Shown here: positions 15,868 through 24,588 of the stretch, piece after piece
Numbering within the stretch: the stretch's first letter is position 1
How the letters are laid out: each line of letters starts with the position of its first letter
Source of the DNA: Alkalinema sp. RU_4_3
GTDB taxonomy: Bacteria; Cyanobacteriota; Cyanobacteriia; Leptolyngbyales; Leptolyngbyaceae
DNA: 33,374 nucleotides
Direction of reading: 5' to 3'
Assembly: GCA_012031975.1 (NCBI GenBank)
Contig: JAAUSA010000028.1
Span: 1-33,374 of the forward strand
The notes under the pieces: generated by a model
Told to the model about the DNA's origin: nothing
Seen by the model: the letters and a program-made list of their open reading frames with translations, nothing else
The model's database searches: none
Translations under genes and position numbers: made by a program

Positions 15868-16228
15868 AGGGATAGGTCACCTAATTTGTGAAGAGATTCG
15901 AGTTCATCAACTTGTCCCCACAATACGGCTTGAGTACGACCCAAAACAAGGTTTTCCTTTAGCAATCTAGCTAAGGGCAGAGATCTGGAAGGATTGTCCC
16001 CAGTTGGATCCTAAGTAGATACCTACAGTTATCCTACGGACGTTGTAAAACCCTGACTTTCCATTGGCCAGCCTAAATCCGTACAATCACCGATCGCTCG
16101 ATCGCCCCTGCCTTGGGGATTCTGGGCACGTTGAATAGGAGCTTGCAAGAGTTTGCCCGGAGCTGGGATGGGTTCGATGCGATCGATAGACATCTCCTTC
16201 CAGTTACGGGTTTTATCCTGCCCCGGAT
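15868..16228. other. Divergent intergenic region
   Basis: This 361-base gap separates the radical SAM gene (minus) from the TPR gene (plus) and must carry promoters for both. I see HIP1-like GATCG clusters around 16090-16105 but no confident -35/-10 pairs, RNA gene or terminator. A short minus-strand open frame at 16029-16241 has no family resemblance and is not called. Confidence 0.4.
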
Positions 16229-17176
16229 ATGCCCAAGCCAAGCCCCCGATCGATTAAATGTTTGCTGCCGATTCTCAGTTTGCCAGTTCTCTCTTTGCCA
16301 ACCCCAATTCCTATGTCCCTTGCCTCTCCGTCAGTGCATCCCATGCTCGCTCAACGTATGGTTTCAGGTGATGTTAAAGTCCGGCGTCCAGTCCGGTCGA
16401 ACCGCTCCGCCCCAGATCCCACCCCGCCCGTCGAAAACGCCTCCCATCGAACGGAGGGCTGGATCCGTCGGGGCTATGCCCTAGAAGAAAGTGGCTATTA
16501 CGAAGAGGCGATCGCCAGTTTTGAGCGGGCGATCATGCTGGATGCCGCCTGTCTTGATGCTTGGCAGGGACGGGGCATTGCCCTGGCCCAGTTGGGCTAT
16601 TTTGAGGAGGCCCTGGCCAGTTTTAGCCGGGCCACTAAGCTGAACCCAGCGGACTACCGCGCCTGGCAGAACCAGGGCAAGGTGATGATGAGCTTGGGGC
16701 GCCATCGGGAGGCCCTGGCCCAGTTCGATCGCGTGCTGCTATTGAAGATGGATAGCTACAAGGTCTGGTACCACCGGGCCTTGGCCCTGGATGCCTTGAA
16801 CAAAACCCAGGCAGCCCTGGCCAGCCTCGATCGCGCCCTCAAACTCCGCCCAGACTGCTACTACGCCTGGACCGCCCAGGGCATGCTGCTGAACAAACTC
16901 AGCCGCTACGGCGATGCCAAGGCCAGTTTTGACTGTTCCCTGCGGCTGCGCCGGGGCAACTTTGGGGCCTGGTATGGCAAGGCCTGCTGCTACGCCCTCC
17001 AGGGCTGGGTTAGTCCGGCGGTGGAAAACCTCCAGCAGGCGCTGAAATGCTCACCCTACGTGGTGCGCAAGATGGTGCGGGCCGATCGGAGTTTTAACAT
17101 GATTCGCTGTACACCGCAGTTCCAGCAGGCCTTCCAGGAGGAGATGCCGGAGCCCCTGCCGAATTGGACGCGCTAA
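16229..17176 (+). CDS. TPR-repeat protein
   Basis: This is a product of up to 315 aa. From about residue 75 it consists of six to seven tetratricopeptide repeats with the usual W/A-x-x-x-G...Y...A...F..A pattern, for example GWIRRGYALEESGYYEEAI, AWQGRGIALAQLGYFEEALA and VWYHRALALDALNKTQAALA. TPRs form a superhelical protein-binding scaffold. The N-terminus (KCLLPILSLPVLSL) could be a signal peptide if the ATG at 16229 is used; alternative ATGs are at 16313 and 16343, and none has a clear ribosome site. Its stop codon interlocks with that of the convergent ExbB-like gene. Confidence 0.85.
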   Translation: MPKPSPRSIKCLLPILSLPVLSLPTPIPMSLASPSVHPMLAQRMVSGDVKVRRPVRSNRSAPDPTPPVENASHRTEGWIRRGYALEESGYYEEAIASFERAIMLDAACLDAWQGRGIALAQLGYFEEALASFSRATKLNPADYRAWQNQGKVMMSLGRHREALAQFDRVLLLKMDSYKVWYHRALALDALNKTQAALASLDRALKLRPDCYYAWTAQGMLLNKLSRYGDAKASFDCSLRLRRGNFGAWYGKACCYALQGWVSPAVENLQQALKCSPYVVRKMVRADRSFNMIRCTPQFQQAFQEEMPEPLPNWTR

Positions 17177-17847
17177 CTCCGAGGTTCTGAGGTGGGGATA
17201 TAGGGGGCACCTCGGTAGGGCCGACGGCGCTGCAAGAGCTCCAACTGTCCCCCATATTCCTGGATCAAAGCCAACTGCCGCTGGTAAAACCCCCGGAAGG
17301 CATTGGCAAAAAAGAGCGTCAAAATCGCCACCACGAGGCCTGAAGCCGTAGAAATTAGGGCCTCGCTAATCCCCACGGTGACGCCGCCGCTACTACCGCC
17401 TGCCAGGTCGGCGGCACTTTTGACATTCATGGCGGAGAAGGAGCGAATCAACCCCAGCACGGTTCCCAGGAGGCCCAGGAGCGGTGAAAGGTTGATGATG
17501 GTTTCGAAAATGGTGTTGAACCGCTTGAGCATCGGAATCTCCGCCTGGGCTGCACTCTCTAGGGCCAGGCGAAACTCGTCGGGGGTGGGATTGTCCAATT
17601 CCAGGGCTGCGCCGAAGATGCGGGCCATGGGCAGATCTTTGTTGCGTTCCAAAAGCTTGAAGGCATTGGGTTGGTTGCGTCGGTATTGGGTAAAAAATTC
17701 CCGCACGAAGCGATCGGTCCGCTTGACCACCTTGGTCCAAAACCGCACCCGCTCGACGATCAGCGTGACCGCCAGGATCGAAAACCCCAGCAGCGGCAGC
17801 ATTACTAAGCCACCTGATGTGAACCAGTCACCGGACTGTGTAGCCAT
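17173..17847 (-). CDS. MotA/TolQ/ExbB-type proton channel subunit
   Basis: This 224-aa inner-membrane protein starts at the ATG at 17847, chosen because AGGAAG lies five bases upstream; in-frame codons further up have no such site. The first membrane span is LVMLPLLGFSILAVTLIVERV. The conserved ExbB/TolQ core follows: IFETIINLSPLLGLLGTVLGLI, then GISEALISTASGLVVAILTLFFANAF, with the usual Thr and Pro/Gly residues. Such proteins form a proton-driven motor with an ExbD/TolR partner to energise outer-membrane transport or stability. No ExbD gene is adjacent in this window; the convergent neighbour is a TPR gene, so the partner must lie elsewhere. Confidence 0.9.
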   Translation of the reverse strand: MATQSGDWFTSGGLVMLPLLGFSILAVTLIVERVRFWTKVVKRTDRFVREFFTQYRRNQPNAFKLLERNKDLPMARIFGAALELDNPTPDEFRLALESAAQAEIPMLKRFNTIFETIINLSPLLGLLGTVLGLIRSFSAMNVKSAADLAGGSSGGVTVGISEALISTASGLVVAILTLFFANAFRGFYQRQLALIQEYGGQLELLQRRRPYRGAPYIPTSEPRS

Positions 17848-18124
17848 TAATCTTCCTACTACCGAAATTACCCGTAGTTTTTGCCACGCACAGTGTATCA
17901 GGCTTGCGCGGTAAAGCAATCATTTTCCCTGGCAATTTGTCCAGATTTTGTCTGCCCTAGGGTAGAGATTTTAGGCAATTCATCATAAATGGAGCAAATT
18001 TCCGTACTGAAGGGGCCAGCTAAGGTATAAAACGCGATCGATTTCGGATTCCTAGGGCTCAATTTTTGAGTAGATTAAAACCTGGCTGGCAGGTATGTTG
18101 GTTCAAGGCTGTTGAGGTGGCGGA

Positions 18125-19156
18125 ATGCGAAATAGTTTGATGCAGGCGGTGGCCATTTTGCTGTTTGGCCTGACGGCGTTGATTTTGAGCATGCGGGCGG
18201 GGGATGCGCAGTTTTTGGAGGGCCAGCGGTTGATGGTGCCGGGCTTCCGATCGGAGCCGATCGCCCAGATCGATCGCAATCCCCCGTCCAATACGCCCCA
18301 AAATCCCAACGACCCCCACAATCTCCTGTCTAAGGACTGTGCCTTTGCGCCGCCTCGGAAGCCCAGCCTTCCAACCAGGGCCGAAATGGGTCCGGTGCAG
18401 GTGCAGTTGGGGCTCGATCGGTTTCGATCGCGCAGTGGTCCGGATCCAAATGCCCCGAAGGAGGTGATTGCCCTGGCCCATCCCACCAATTTTGGTCAGC
18501 GCTACCAGAATGACCTGAATGGCAAACCAGTCGATAACGCCCCGATCATTGTCCTCCACGAAACCACCTCCTCGGCTTCCTCGGCCCTGGGTTTGTTCCA
18601 GACGCCCCATAGTGATGATGATGATCAGGTGAGCTACCACGCGATGGTCGATCTCGATGGCACAGTCATGTACGTGGTGCCCCCCGATCGACGGGCCTAC
18701 GGGGCGGCTAACTCCTTTTTCAACCAGGAATCCGTCCGCACCAGTGCCAACAATCCCCCCTCGGTGAATAACTTCGCCTACCATATTTCCCTGGTGACGC
18801 CCAAGGATGGCCGGGGGCGCAATGGTAATCACAGTGGCTATACCGATGCCCAGTACGAGTCCCTCGCCTGGCTGGCCTCCAAAACCGGGATTCCCGCTGG
18901 TCGAATGACGGCCCATAGGTTGGTCGATCGATCGGGGTCGAGATCGGATCCCAGGAGTTTTGACGGCCCGAGGTTTTTGGAGCGGTTGCAGGCTTACCCG
19001 GCGACCAGTGAGATTAGTCTGGCCTGTACGCCAGTTTCGGGGGAGGCGATCGCTCCATCCCCTAGACCTGCGCTTTTTTCCAAACCCAATCCGCGCCCGC
19101 TGCCCCCAAAGGCTAGCCCGAGTCCTGAAACCGCTGAGAGGAAGCCTACGAAATGA
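18125..19156 (+). CDS. N-acetylmuramoyl-L-alanine amidase (Amidase_2 family), membrane-anchored or secreted
   Basis: This is a 343-aa protein. Residues 6-22 form a hydrophobic N-terminal segment (signal peptide or anchor). A proline-rich linker follows, then a peptidoglycan-recognition/amidase fold. Zinc ligands fit H145 (IIVLHETT), H264 (MTAHRLVDRSGSRSDPRSFD) and D275 in the DPRSFD motif. SYHAMVDLDGTVMYVVPPDRRAYGA is the typical central region. It should cleave the amide bond between muramic acid and the stem peptide in the periplasm. The C-terminus is a proline-rich tail. GAGGTGG precedes the ATG. Its TGA overlaps the ATG of the HAD gene as ATGA, indicating coupled translation. Confidence 0.9.
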   Translation: MRNSLMQAVAILLFGLTALILSMRAGDAQFLEGQRLMVPGFRSEPIAQIDRNPPSNTPQNPNDPHNLLSKDCAFAPPRKPSLPTRAEMGPVQVQLGLDRFRSRSGPDPNAPKEVIALAHPTNFGQRYQNDLNGKPVDNAPIIVLHETTSSASSALGLFQTPHSDDDDQVSYHAMVDLDGTVMYVVPPDRRAYGAANSFFNQESVRTSANNPPSVNNFAYHISLVTPKDGRGRNGNHSGYTDAQYESLAWLASKTGIPAGRMTAHRLVDRSGSRSDPRSFDGPRFLERLQAYPATSEISLACTPVSGEAIAPSPRPALFSKPNPRPLPPKASPSPETAERKPTK

Positions 19157-19928
19157 TTGTTGTGTTTGACATTGACGGTGTGATTCGGGATGTGGGGGGC
19201 TCCTACCGCCGGGCCTTGGCGGATACCGTGGAGCACTTTACGGGTGGGAACTACCGTCCGAGTCCCCGTGATATTGATGCATTGAAGGCGGAGGGAAGGT
19301 GGAACAACGATTGGGAAGCTTCGCAGGAGTTGATGGCTCGCTATTTCCAACCCCAGCAGCTTGATTTGACCTATGAGGCGATCGTGGCTTTTTTTCAAAA
19401 ACGCTATCGCGGCGACAATCCCGAATCCACAAACTACCGGGATTGGAATGGCTATATTTGCCAGGAGCCTTTGCTGGTGGGGAAGGATTATTTTGCGGCC
19501 CTGACGGCGGCGCAGATGCCCTGGGGTTTTTCAGTGGGGCGACGAATGGGTCGGCTAGGTTTGTGTTGCAGGGTCGGTTGGGCTTGGGTGATCCGGTGCT
19601 GGTGGCGATGGATGATGCGCCGGGGAAGCCGGACCCGACGGGGTTGTTCGATGCGATCGCCCAGTTGGAGGCCCTGCACCCAGGTTGTGCACAAACCCCA
19701 GTGGTTTACGTCGGCGATACGGTGGCCGATATGCAGACGGTGGTGCGGGCGAGGGCAGAACGACCCGATCGCAGTTGGTTTGGTGTCGGTGTACTGCCGC
19801 CCCATGTTTTGGCGGATGGTGAGGTGATTGCGGCCTATCGGCAGGGGTTGGTGGATGGGGGGGCGGCGATCGTGGTCGATCGTACGCTTGATCTGACGCC
19901 CGATCGGTTGCGAGGGCTGAACTACTGA
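19153..19928 (+). pseudogene. HAD-IA family phosphatase ('hyp1' type), interrupted by one frameshift
   Basis: The first frame starts MIVVFDIDGVIRDVGGSYRR, with the DxDG-type catalytic motif of HAD hydrolases, and follows the TIGR01548-like family up to AQMPWG near 19535. There it runs into nonsense translation. The next frame takes over with FFSGATNGSARFVLQG, then DDAPGKPDPTGLF and VVYVGDTVADM, the expected motifs II to IV. Joined, the product is about 258 aa, normal for the family. The break lies in GGGGTTTTT (19525-19533). One missing T would repair it. The site also matches a canonical -1 slippery heptamer, G-GGT-TTT, so programmed frameshifting is a formal alternative. The gene overlaps the amidase by ATGA. 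Confidence 0.8.
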
Positions 19929-20028
19929 GTTTCTTTCATAACTATTAAGTTTCCTGGGTATTCCCTGGCGGAGTCTGGATTTCGGGCGATAGGATAATTT
20001 TCAAGTGTGAACGTTTTCCTGGGTTTGA

Positions 20029-21030
20029 ATGATGGCTAGCGATCGCCTGAGGGTTGTATTTTTTGGGACGCCGCAGTTTGCTGTACCGAGTTTGGTGGGG
20101 CTTTTTTGTGATGGGCGGTTTGAAGTATTGGGGGTGGTGACGCAGCCCGATCGCCGTCGCGGGCGGGGCAATGAGCTGTCGCCCTGTCCGGTGAAGGCGG
20201 CGGCGGTGGAACGGGGGTTGACCGTTTGGTCGCCGGAGCGGGTGAAGAAAGATGCTGAGGTTTTGGCGACTCTGCGAAGTCTAAACGCTGACTTTTTTGT
20301 GGTGGTGGCCTACGGGCAGTTGCTGTCCCAGGAAATTTTGGACATGCCGAGCTTCGGCTGCATTAATGGCCATGGGTCCCTGTTGCCGAAGTATAGGGGG
20401 GCCGCGCCGATTCAGTGGAGTCTGTACAACGGCGAAGCGGAGACCGGGATGACGACGATGCTGATGGATATTGGCATGGATACGGGGGCGATGCTGTTGA
20501 AGTCGGTGCTGCCCTTGGGGTTGTTCGATCAGGCCCAGGATACGGCGATCGCTTTGTCAAACCAAGCTGCTGCCCTCATTTTGGAAACCCTGCCGAAGCT
20601 GGCGGTGGGGGAGATTGGGCCGATCGCCCAGGACAATGAGGCGGCGACCTATGCGCCGTTGATTAAAAAAGAAGATTACAAGCTGGACTGGTCGAAGTCG
20701 GCGTTAGCTATCCATAACCAGGTGCGGGGTTTCTATCCAAATTGCGTAGCGACGTTTCGAGACAGCCCGCTGAAGGTGCTGGCTACGGTGCCGTTTGACG
20801 GGGTGGAACTGCCGGAGCCCCACGAGGGACTGCGATCGGAGCTGCCGTTGTTGGAAACCACGGGTCAGCCGGGGGAGGTGATAGCGCTGATTAAAAACCA
20901 CGGTGCTGTTGTCCGTACGGGTAAGGGATCGCTATTGCTGCGGGAGGTCCAGCCAGCTGGAAAGCGATCCCAGAGCGGCTGGGATTTTGTCAATGGGGTG
21001 CGGGTTCAAGTGGGAGATTGTTTATCATGA
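20029..21030 (+). CDS. fmt: Methionyl-tRNA formyltransferase
   Basis: This 333-aa enzyme formylates initiator Met-tRNA using 10-formyl-tetrahydrofolate. The N-terminal domain begins [16 protein letters not shown]. The catalytic region reads [19 protein letters not shown], with the Asn-x-His pair, and [13 protein letters not shown] supplies the conserved Asp. The C-terminal OB-like tRNA-binding domain follows after ALSNQAA. Length is slightly above the usual 310-320 aa. Two consecutive ATG codons open the frame; either could be used. Its TGA overlaps the ATG of the pentapeptide-repeat gene, so the two are probably one operon. Confidence 0.95.
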   Translation: MMASDRLRVVFFGTPQFAVPSLVGLFCDGRFEVLGVVTQPDRRRGRGNELSPCPVKAAAVERGLTVWSPERVKKDAEVLATLRSLNADFFVVVAYGQLLSQEILDMPSFGCINGHGSLLPKYRGAAPIQWSLYNGEAETGMTTMLMDIGMDTGAMLLKSVLPLGLFDQAQDTAIALSNQAAALILETLPKLAVGEIGPIAQDNEAATYAPLIKKEDYKLDWSKSALAIHNQVRGFYPNCVATFRDSPLKVLATVPFDGVELPEPHEGLRSELPLLETTGQPGEVIALIKNHGAVVRTGKGSLLLREVQPAGKRSQSGWDFVNGVRVQVGDCLS

Positions 21031-21854
21031 TGGAAAATGTGCGTCTGTTGTTGGGGGCGATCGCCCTCCTGTCGGGGTTGAAAGTGGGCTGGGAGTTTCT
21101 GCTGGGGCCGAGGGCGGCGCTGCGGCAGGTGGTGCCGGAGATGTTTGGGGAATGGAAGGCGGAGAATTTGGTGGACTATAGTGTGCCGCACTTTTTCCAT
21201 CGGCCCGATCGCACGGTGGATGACGGGAGTGATCGATCGGTGACGGCGGGGGATATTCAGGATTTGTTCAAGGTCTATGGTCAGCAGTTGGGGCGGCTGA
21301 AAAGCTATCGGGTGGTGGAGGAAAAGATTGGCCAAAATTCGGCGACGGATGCCAAGGCTTCCACCTATGCGAGCTACAAACTGGCGGCGGAATTTGAGAA
21401 GGCTCCGGCGACAATTCGTTTGTACCTCGATCTCTACGGCAGTTGGAAACTCAGCCACTTTATTGTCCAGTCCGAGGCCCTGAGTCCATGTCTGGCCCAG
21501 GTGGACTGGCAATTGTGTTCGGCGGAGCAGGCAAAGAAGGCGACTCCTAAGGTGGTGCAGCAGTCGGTGCAACGGCTGCTGAATCGGCGGGAATGCGTGA
21601 ACTGCGATCTGAGCTATGTGAATCTGGCGGGGGCGGACCTGACGAAGGTGAATTTGACGGGGGCCAATCTGACGGGTACGAATCTGGCGGGAGCCCATTT
21701 GAATGGAGCGAAGCTGCGCCAAACCAAGCTGAAGTCCGCCAATCTGACGGAGGCGCTGCTGGTGGGGGCGGATTTGCGGGGGGCGGTGGCGCCTGCGGTG
21801 AATTTCAATCGGGCGAAGCTGGCGGGGGCGGATCTCAGTGGCGACAGTATATGA
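21027..21854 (+). CDS. Pentapeptide-repeat protein, N-terminal part of a split frame
   Basis: This 275-aa product starts at the ATG at 21027 (or 21030), interlocked with the fmt stop. It has one N-terminal hydrophobic segment ([20 protein letters not shown]), a soluble domain of about 150 residues, and then pentapeptide repeats ([43 protein letters not shown]) that build a right-handed quadrilateral beta-helix. The frame stops at TGA 21852-21854 in mid-helix, but repeats resume at once in the neighbouring frame (next entry). Restoring one base keeps the five-residue period exactly, so this was probably one gene of about 385 codons. Confidence 0.8.
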   Translation: MMENVRLLLGAIALLSGLKVGWEFLLGPRAALRQVVPEMFGEWKAENLVDYSVPHFFHRPDRTVDDGSDRSVTAGDIQDLFKVYGQQLGRLKSYRVVEEKIGQNSATDAKASTYASYKLAAEFEKAPATIRLYLDLYGSWKLSHFIVQSEALSPCLAQVDWQLCSAEQAKKATPKVVQQSVQRLLNRRECVNCDLSYVNLAGADLTKVNLTGANLTGTNLAGAHLNGAKLRQTKLKSANLTEALLVGADLRGAVAPAVNFNRAKLAGADLSGDSI

Positions 21855-22177
21855 AGGCGGGGTTTGCGGGGGCGAATTTGCGGGGGGTGAGTTTTGCGGG
21901 CAGTGATTTAGAGCAGACGAATTTCTACCAGGCGAACCTGCGGCAGTCCTTGCTGCGGGGATCGTCGCTGTTTCGGGCCAATCTGCGGCAGTCGAATCTG
22001 GAGGGGGCGCAGCTAGCAGGATCGAATCTGCAATGTGCCAGCCTAGGCGGTGCCCATGGGGATGGGGTGGGTCTCGATGGGGCGCTGCTGGATGGGACGG
22101 TGTTGCCGAACCAGGCAAGGGTGATTCCGGTGACGATCGGGCGGCGCAAGGACGTGGCGCTGCGCTGCTCGACCTAG
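21851..22177 (+). CDS. Pentapeptide-repeat protein, C-terminal part
   Basis: This 108-codon frame opens at an ATG that overlaps the previous stop as ATGA. The translation [20 protein letters not shown] continues pentapeptide repeats (YQANL, RANLRQSNL, AGSNLQCASL) and closes with a non-repeat cap (VIPVTIGRRKDVALRC). It has no ribosome-binding site of its own, but ATGA overlaps allow re-initiation, so a two-polypeptide product is possible. The alternative is a single-base deletion between about 21840 and 21851 in an originally continuous gene. It is followed closely by a terminator-like hairpin. Confidence 0.7.
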   Translation: MKAGFAGANLRGVSFAGSDLEQTNFYQANLRQSLLRGSSLFRANLRQSNLEGAQLAGSNLQCASLGGAHGDGVGLDGALLDGTVLPNQARVIPVTIGRRKDVALRCST

Positions 22178-22194
22178 GGATTTAGAAAGAATAA

Positions 22195-22222
22195 AAGGAC
22201 GGACATAGATGCACCCGTCCTT
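22195..22222 (-). terminator. Hairpin terminator between convergent genes
   Basis: AAGGACGG (22195-22202) pairs with CCGTCCTT (22215-22222) around a 12-base loop. On the minus strand the stem is followed by TTTATTC, so it fits a rho-independent terminator for the peroxiredoxin gene. It may also slow transcription arriving from the pentapeptide gene. Confidence 0.7.
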
Positions 22223-22250
22223 ATACGGTGATTGAATCAATTAACGGGTT

Positions 22251-22985
22251 TTATGCTACCCCAAAGTGGGCCGCAAGTTCCTCTGATCCACCAATTAATT
22301 TTCCGTCGATGAATACCTGAGGTACCGTAACGGCGGCAGTGGCGGCCTTCAGGGCGTTCAGGGAGACATCTTTGCCGACGTAGATCGCTTCGTAGGAAAT
22401 GTTACGGTCATCGAGCATCCCTTTGGCCTTGGCGCAGAAGGGGCAGCCCTCCTTGGCGAACATGAAGACGCGGCTGGGTTTGGTAGCGCTGGGGTTGATG
22501 TAGTTGAGCATGGTGTCGGCGTCGGAGACCTTGAAGGGGTCGCCGGGCTCTTCGGGCTCAATGAACATTTTTTCGATCGTGCCATCTTTGACCAGCATGG
22601 AGTAGCGCCAGGAGCGTTTGCCGAAGCCCAGGTCGGACTTATCGACGAGTAAACCCATGCCTTCGGTGAATTCGCCGTTGCCGTCGGGGATGAAGGAAAC
22701 GTTGTCGGCGCCTTGGTCCTTGGCCCATTCGGCCATGACGAAGGCATCGTTGACGGATAGGCAGACGATGTCATCGACGCCGCACTGGGCGAAGGTGCTG
22801 GCGTATTGGTCGTAGCCGGGGACGTGGGTAGATGAGCAGGTGGGGGTGAAGGCGCCGGGGAGGGAGAAGACGACGACGGTTTTGCCGTTGAAGAGTTGGT
22901 CGGTGGTGATATCTACCCAGTTGCCGTCCTGGCGGGTGCGGAAGGTGACGGTGGGGACTTTTTGGCCTTCGCGATTCTGTAGCAT
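22251..22985 (-). CDS. Hybrid peroxiredoxin-glutaredoxin
   Basis: This is a 244-aa fusion. Residues 1-165 are a Prx5/type II peroxiredoxin with peroxidatic Cys50 in [16 protein letters not shown]. Residues 170-244 are a glutaredoxin with the CPFC active site (181-184) and the [17 protein letters not shown] glutathione-binding region. The fused glutaredoxin lets the enzyme reduce peroxides with glutathione directly. AAGGAG lies seven bases ahead of the ATG. A good sigma-70-like promoter containing an imperfect palindrome lies about 50 bp upstream, consistent with stress-regulated expression. It is probably monocistronic, ending at a hairpin terminator. Confidence 0.95.
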   Translation of the reverse strand: MLQNREGQKVPTVTFRTRQDGNWVDITTDQLFNGKTVVVFSLPGAFTPTCSSTHVPGYDQYASTFAQCGVDDIVCLSVNDAFVMAEWAKDQGADNVSFIPDGNGEFTEGMGLLVDKSDLGFGKRSWRYSMLVKDGTIEKMFIEPEEPGDPFKVSDADTMLNYINPSATKPSRVFMFAKEGCPFCAKAKGMLDDRNISYEAIYVGKDVSLNALKAATAAVTVPQVFIDGKLIGGSEELAAHFGVA

Positions 22986-23032
22986 GGGGCAATCTCCTTG
23001 GATTTGATGTCTTTTTGTTTCGTTCTTCGTAA

Positions 23033-23062
23033 AGTGTAGTCGAAATGACTTCGAGTTGTCAA
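23033..23062 (-). promoter_or_regulatory. Promoter of the peroxiredoxin gene with embedded imperfect palindrome
   Basis: On the minus strand a perfect -35 box TTGACA (23057-23062) is followed after 18 bases by TACACT (23033-23038), a four-of-six match to -10. The spacer holds AGTCGAA and TTCGAGT facing each other across five bases (plus-strand 23038-23056, one mismatch). This is a plausible operator; the regulator is unknown. Confidence 0.55.
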
Positions 23063-23135
23063 CCTATCTCCTGATAATGCTGGCGAATTCCTCACTACGC
23101 TACTGCCCCGCCTAGGGTTAAAACCATAAGGATTG

Positions 23136-23184
23136 AACCCGTTTCAACGGGTTTGAGCTGTTAGCCTGGGATTTTAATCCCAGG
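23136..23184. repeat. Twin-hairpin intergenic repeat
   Basis: Two perfect inverted repeats with 2-base loops stand side by side: AACCCGTT/AACGGGTT (23136-23153) and CCTGGGATT/AATCCCAGG (23165-23184). The arrangement resembles dispersed palindromic elements common in cyanobacterial intergenic DNA. No T-run follows directly, so a terminator is less likely. Confidence 0.65.
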
Positions 23185-23313
23185 TGGGCTATGCGATCGT
23201 CGGTTAGCACCCTGATTGAATTCACCAGCAGAGGGACTAGGGGGATCGCCTTTATGACTATTTCGATCGGCTGTCTGTTTACAATGGATCGAATCCTCTG
23301 CCCAACCTTCTGC

Positions 23314-24381
23314 ATGGCTACTGTTCGCCTGGACCAAATTTCCCGCCGCTTTGGTAAGACTACGGCGATCGCGGACATCACCCTTGATATCCCTGATGGT
23401 GAGTTCTGGGTCTTGGTGGGGCCTTCGGGCTGTGGGAAGTCTACGATTTTGCGGATGATTGCGGGGTTGGAGGAGATTAGCTCTGGAGACTTATATATTG
23501 GCGATCGCCGGGTCAACGATATTCCGGCTCGGCAGCGGGATGTGGCCATGGTGTTTCAGAACTATGCGCTCTATCCCCATATGTCGGTGGCGGAGAATTT
23601 GGCCTTTGGATTGAAGATGCGGGGGATGGAGGGCGGTCAGATCCAGGGTCGGGTGCAGGCGGTGGCCGAGATGTTGGATATTGCCCATCTGCTGGATCGC
23701 AAACCCCGGCAGCTTTCGGGGGGACAGCAGCAGCGGGTGGCCCTGGGACGGGCTATAGCGCGATCGCCCCAGGTGTTCTTGCTCGATGAGCCCCTGTCCA
23801 ACCTCGATGCCCAACTGCGGGACGAGACGCGGGCGGAGTTGAAACAGCTTCACAGCCGGGTGGGGATTACGACGCTCTATGTCACCCATGATCAGGTAGA
23901 GGCGATGACCTTGGCGGACCAGATTGTCGTGCTGGACCAGGGGCGGATTCAGCAGATTGGCGATCCCCGGACGATCTATACCCAGCCGGCCAATCGGATG
24001 GTGGCCACCTTTGTGGGTAGTCCGCCGATGAATATTTTGCCCGTGGTGTATACGGGGTCGGGGTTTCAACTGGGATCCCAAGTCTTGCCGGAGGATATAG
24101 GGGCAAAACTCCAGCCCAATCAGCGGGTAGAACTGGGGATTCGGCCTGAGCATATTCAGGTAGGGCCGGAGGGCGATCTGGCGGTGCAGGTGACGCTCGT
24201 GGAACCCCTGGGGCGAGAAATCTTGCTGCGGGCGGTGGTGGCCGATACGCTGGATGTCTTCTTGAATCTTCAGGTGCCGATCGCTCAGGAAGTGAAGGTG
24301 GGCGATCGCTTGGGCCTGCGGTTTGATCCCGAGCAGATCTGTTTGTTTGATCCGGGGTGTGGCGATCGTCTCTATCCCTAA
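23314..24381 (+). CDS. ABC transporter ATP-binding protein, UgpC/MalK type
   Basis: This is a 355-aa protein when started at MATVRLDQ (ATG 23314), which matches the family start; the frame stays open about 40 codons upstream but that extension looks non-coding. Motifs: Walker A GPSGCGKST (36-44), Q-loop MVFQNYALYPHMSV, signature LSGGQQQR, Walker B VFLLDEPLSNLDA and H-loop VTHDQVEAMTLAD. The C-terminal third is the OB-like regulatory domain (TOBE) typical of sugar or glycerol-phosphate importers. Cyanobacteria usually encode this ATPase apart from its permeases, and none is adjacent here, so it may serve several importers. Confidence 0.92.
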   Translation: MATVRLDQISRRFGKTTAIADITLDIPDGEFWVLVGPSGCGKSTILRMIAGLEEISSGDLYIGDRRVNDIPARQRDVAMVFQNYALYPHMSVAENLAFGLKMRGMEGGQIQGRVQAVAEMLDIAHLLDRKPRQLSGGQQQRVALGRAIARSPQVFLLDEPLSNLDAQLRDETRAELKQLHSRVGITTLYVTHDQVEAMTLADQIVVLDQGRIQQIGDPRTIYTQPANRMVATFVGSPPMNILPVVYTGSGFQLGSQVLPEDIGAKLQPNQRVELGIRPEHIQVGPEGDLAVQVTLVEPLGREILLRAVVADTLDVFLNLQVPIAQEVKVGDRLGLRFDPEQICLFDPGCGDRLYP

Positions 24382-24385
24382 ACCG

Positions 24386-24410
24386 ACTTCCTACTTCCCA
24401 CTTCCTACTT
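24386..24410. repeat. Heptameric short tandem repeat, ACTTCCT-type x3
   Basis: The units ACTTCCT, ACTTCCC and ACTTCCT stand in tandem with a partial fourth copy, directly after the ABC ATPase gene and touching the stop of the small membrane protein on the other strand. It is a second, diverged example of the heptamer repeats seen between hisC and the glycosyltransferase gene. Confidence 0.7.
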
Positions 24411-24588
24411 ATCGCGTTTCAATCAACCCATTGACGATCGCCCCGCCCCAAACCAGCAGACAAAGCAACCCAAAGACCCAGCCCGGAATCACCGTCAACA
24501 GGCCAAAACCCCGTAATAGCAGCAATAGCAGGGTGACCAGAACAGCGACCCAGAAGACAAACAGACGGGAATTGGGCGATCGACTCAC
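24409..24588 (-). CDS. Small two-helix membrane protein (59 aa)
   Basis: A GTG at 24588, preceded by AAAGGAG at ideal spacing, opens a 59-codon frame. The product has a short basic N-terminus (SRSPNSR), one hydrophobic helix (LFVFWVAVLVTLLLLLL), a GFGLLTVIPGW turn and a second helix (VFGLLCLLVWGGAIVNGLI). This topology and the strong ribosome site argue that it is a real gene, though I cannot name it. It is convergent with the ABC ATPase gene and its stop lies in the heptamer repeat. Confidence 0.7.
   Translation of the reverse strand: MSRSPNSRLFVFWVAVLVTLLLLLLRGFGLLTVIPGWVFGLLCLLVWGGAIVNGLIETR

Noticed and set aside
16029-16241. 70-codon minus-strand frame between the radical SAM and TPR genes
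   Set aside because: It has no ribosome site or family resemblance and lies in a probable promoter region.
18059-18916. Minus-strand 285-codon frame opposite the amidase gene
   Set aside because: It is low complexity (Gly/His/Arg/Ile) and mirrors the amidase coding strand; the plus-strand product has catalytic motifs.
21006-22118. Minus-strand 370-codon frame opposite the pentapeptide gene
   Set aside because: Its regular Q/I/R/H pattern is the mirror image of the pentapeptide repeats, not an independent protein.
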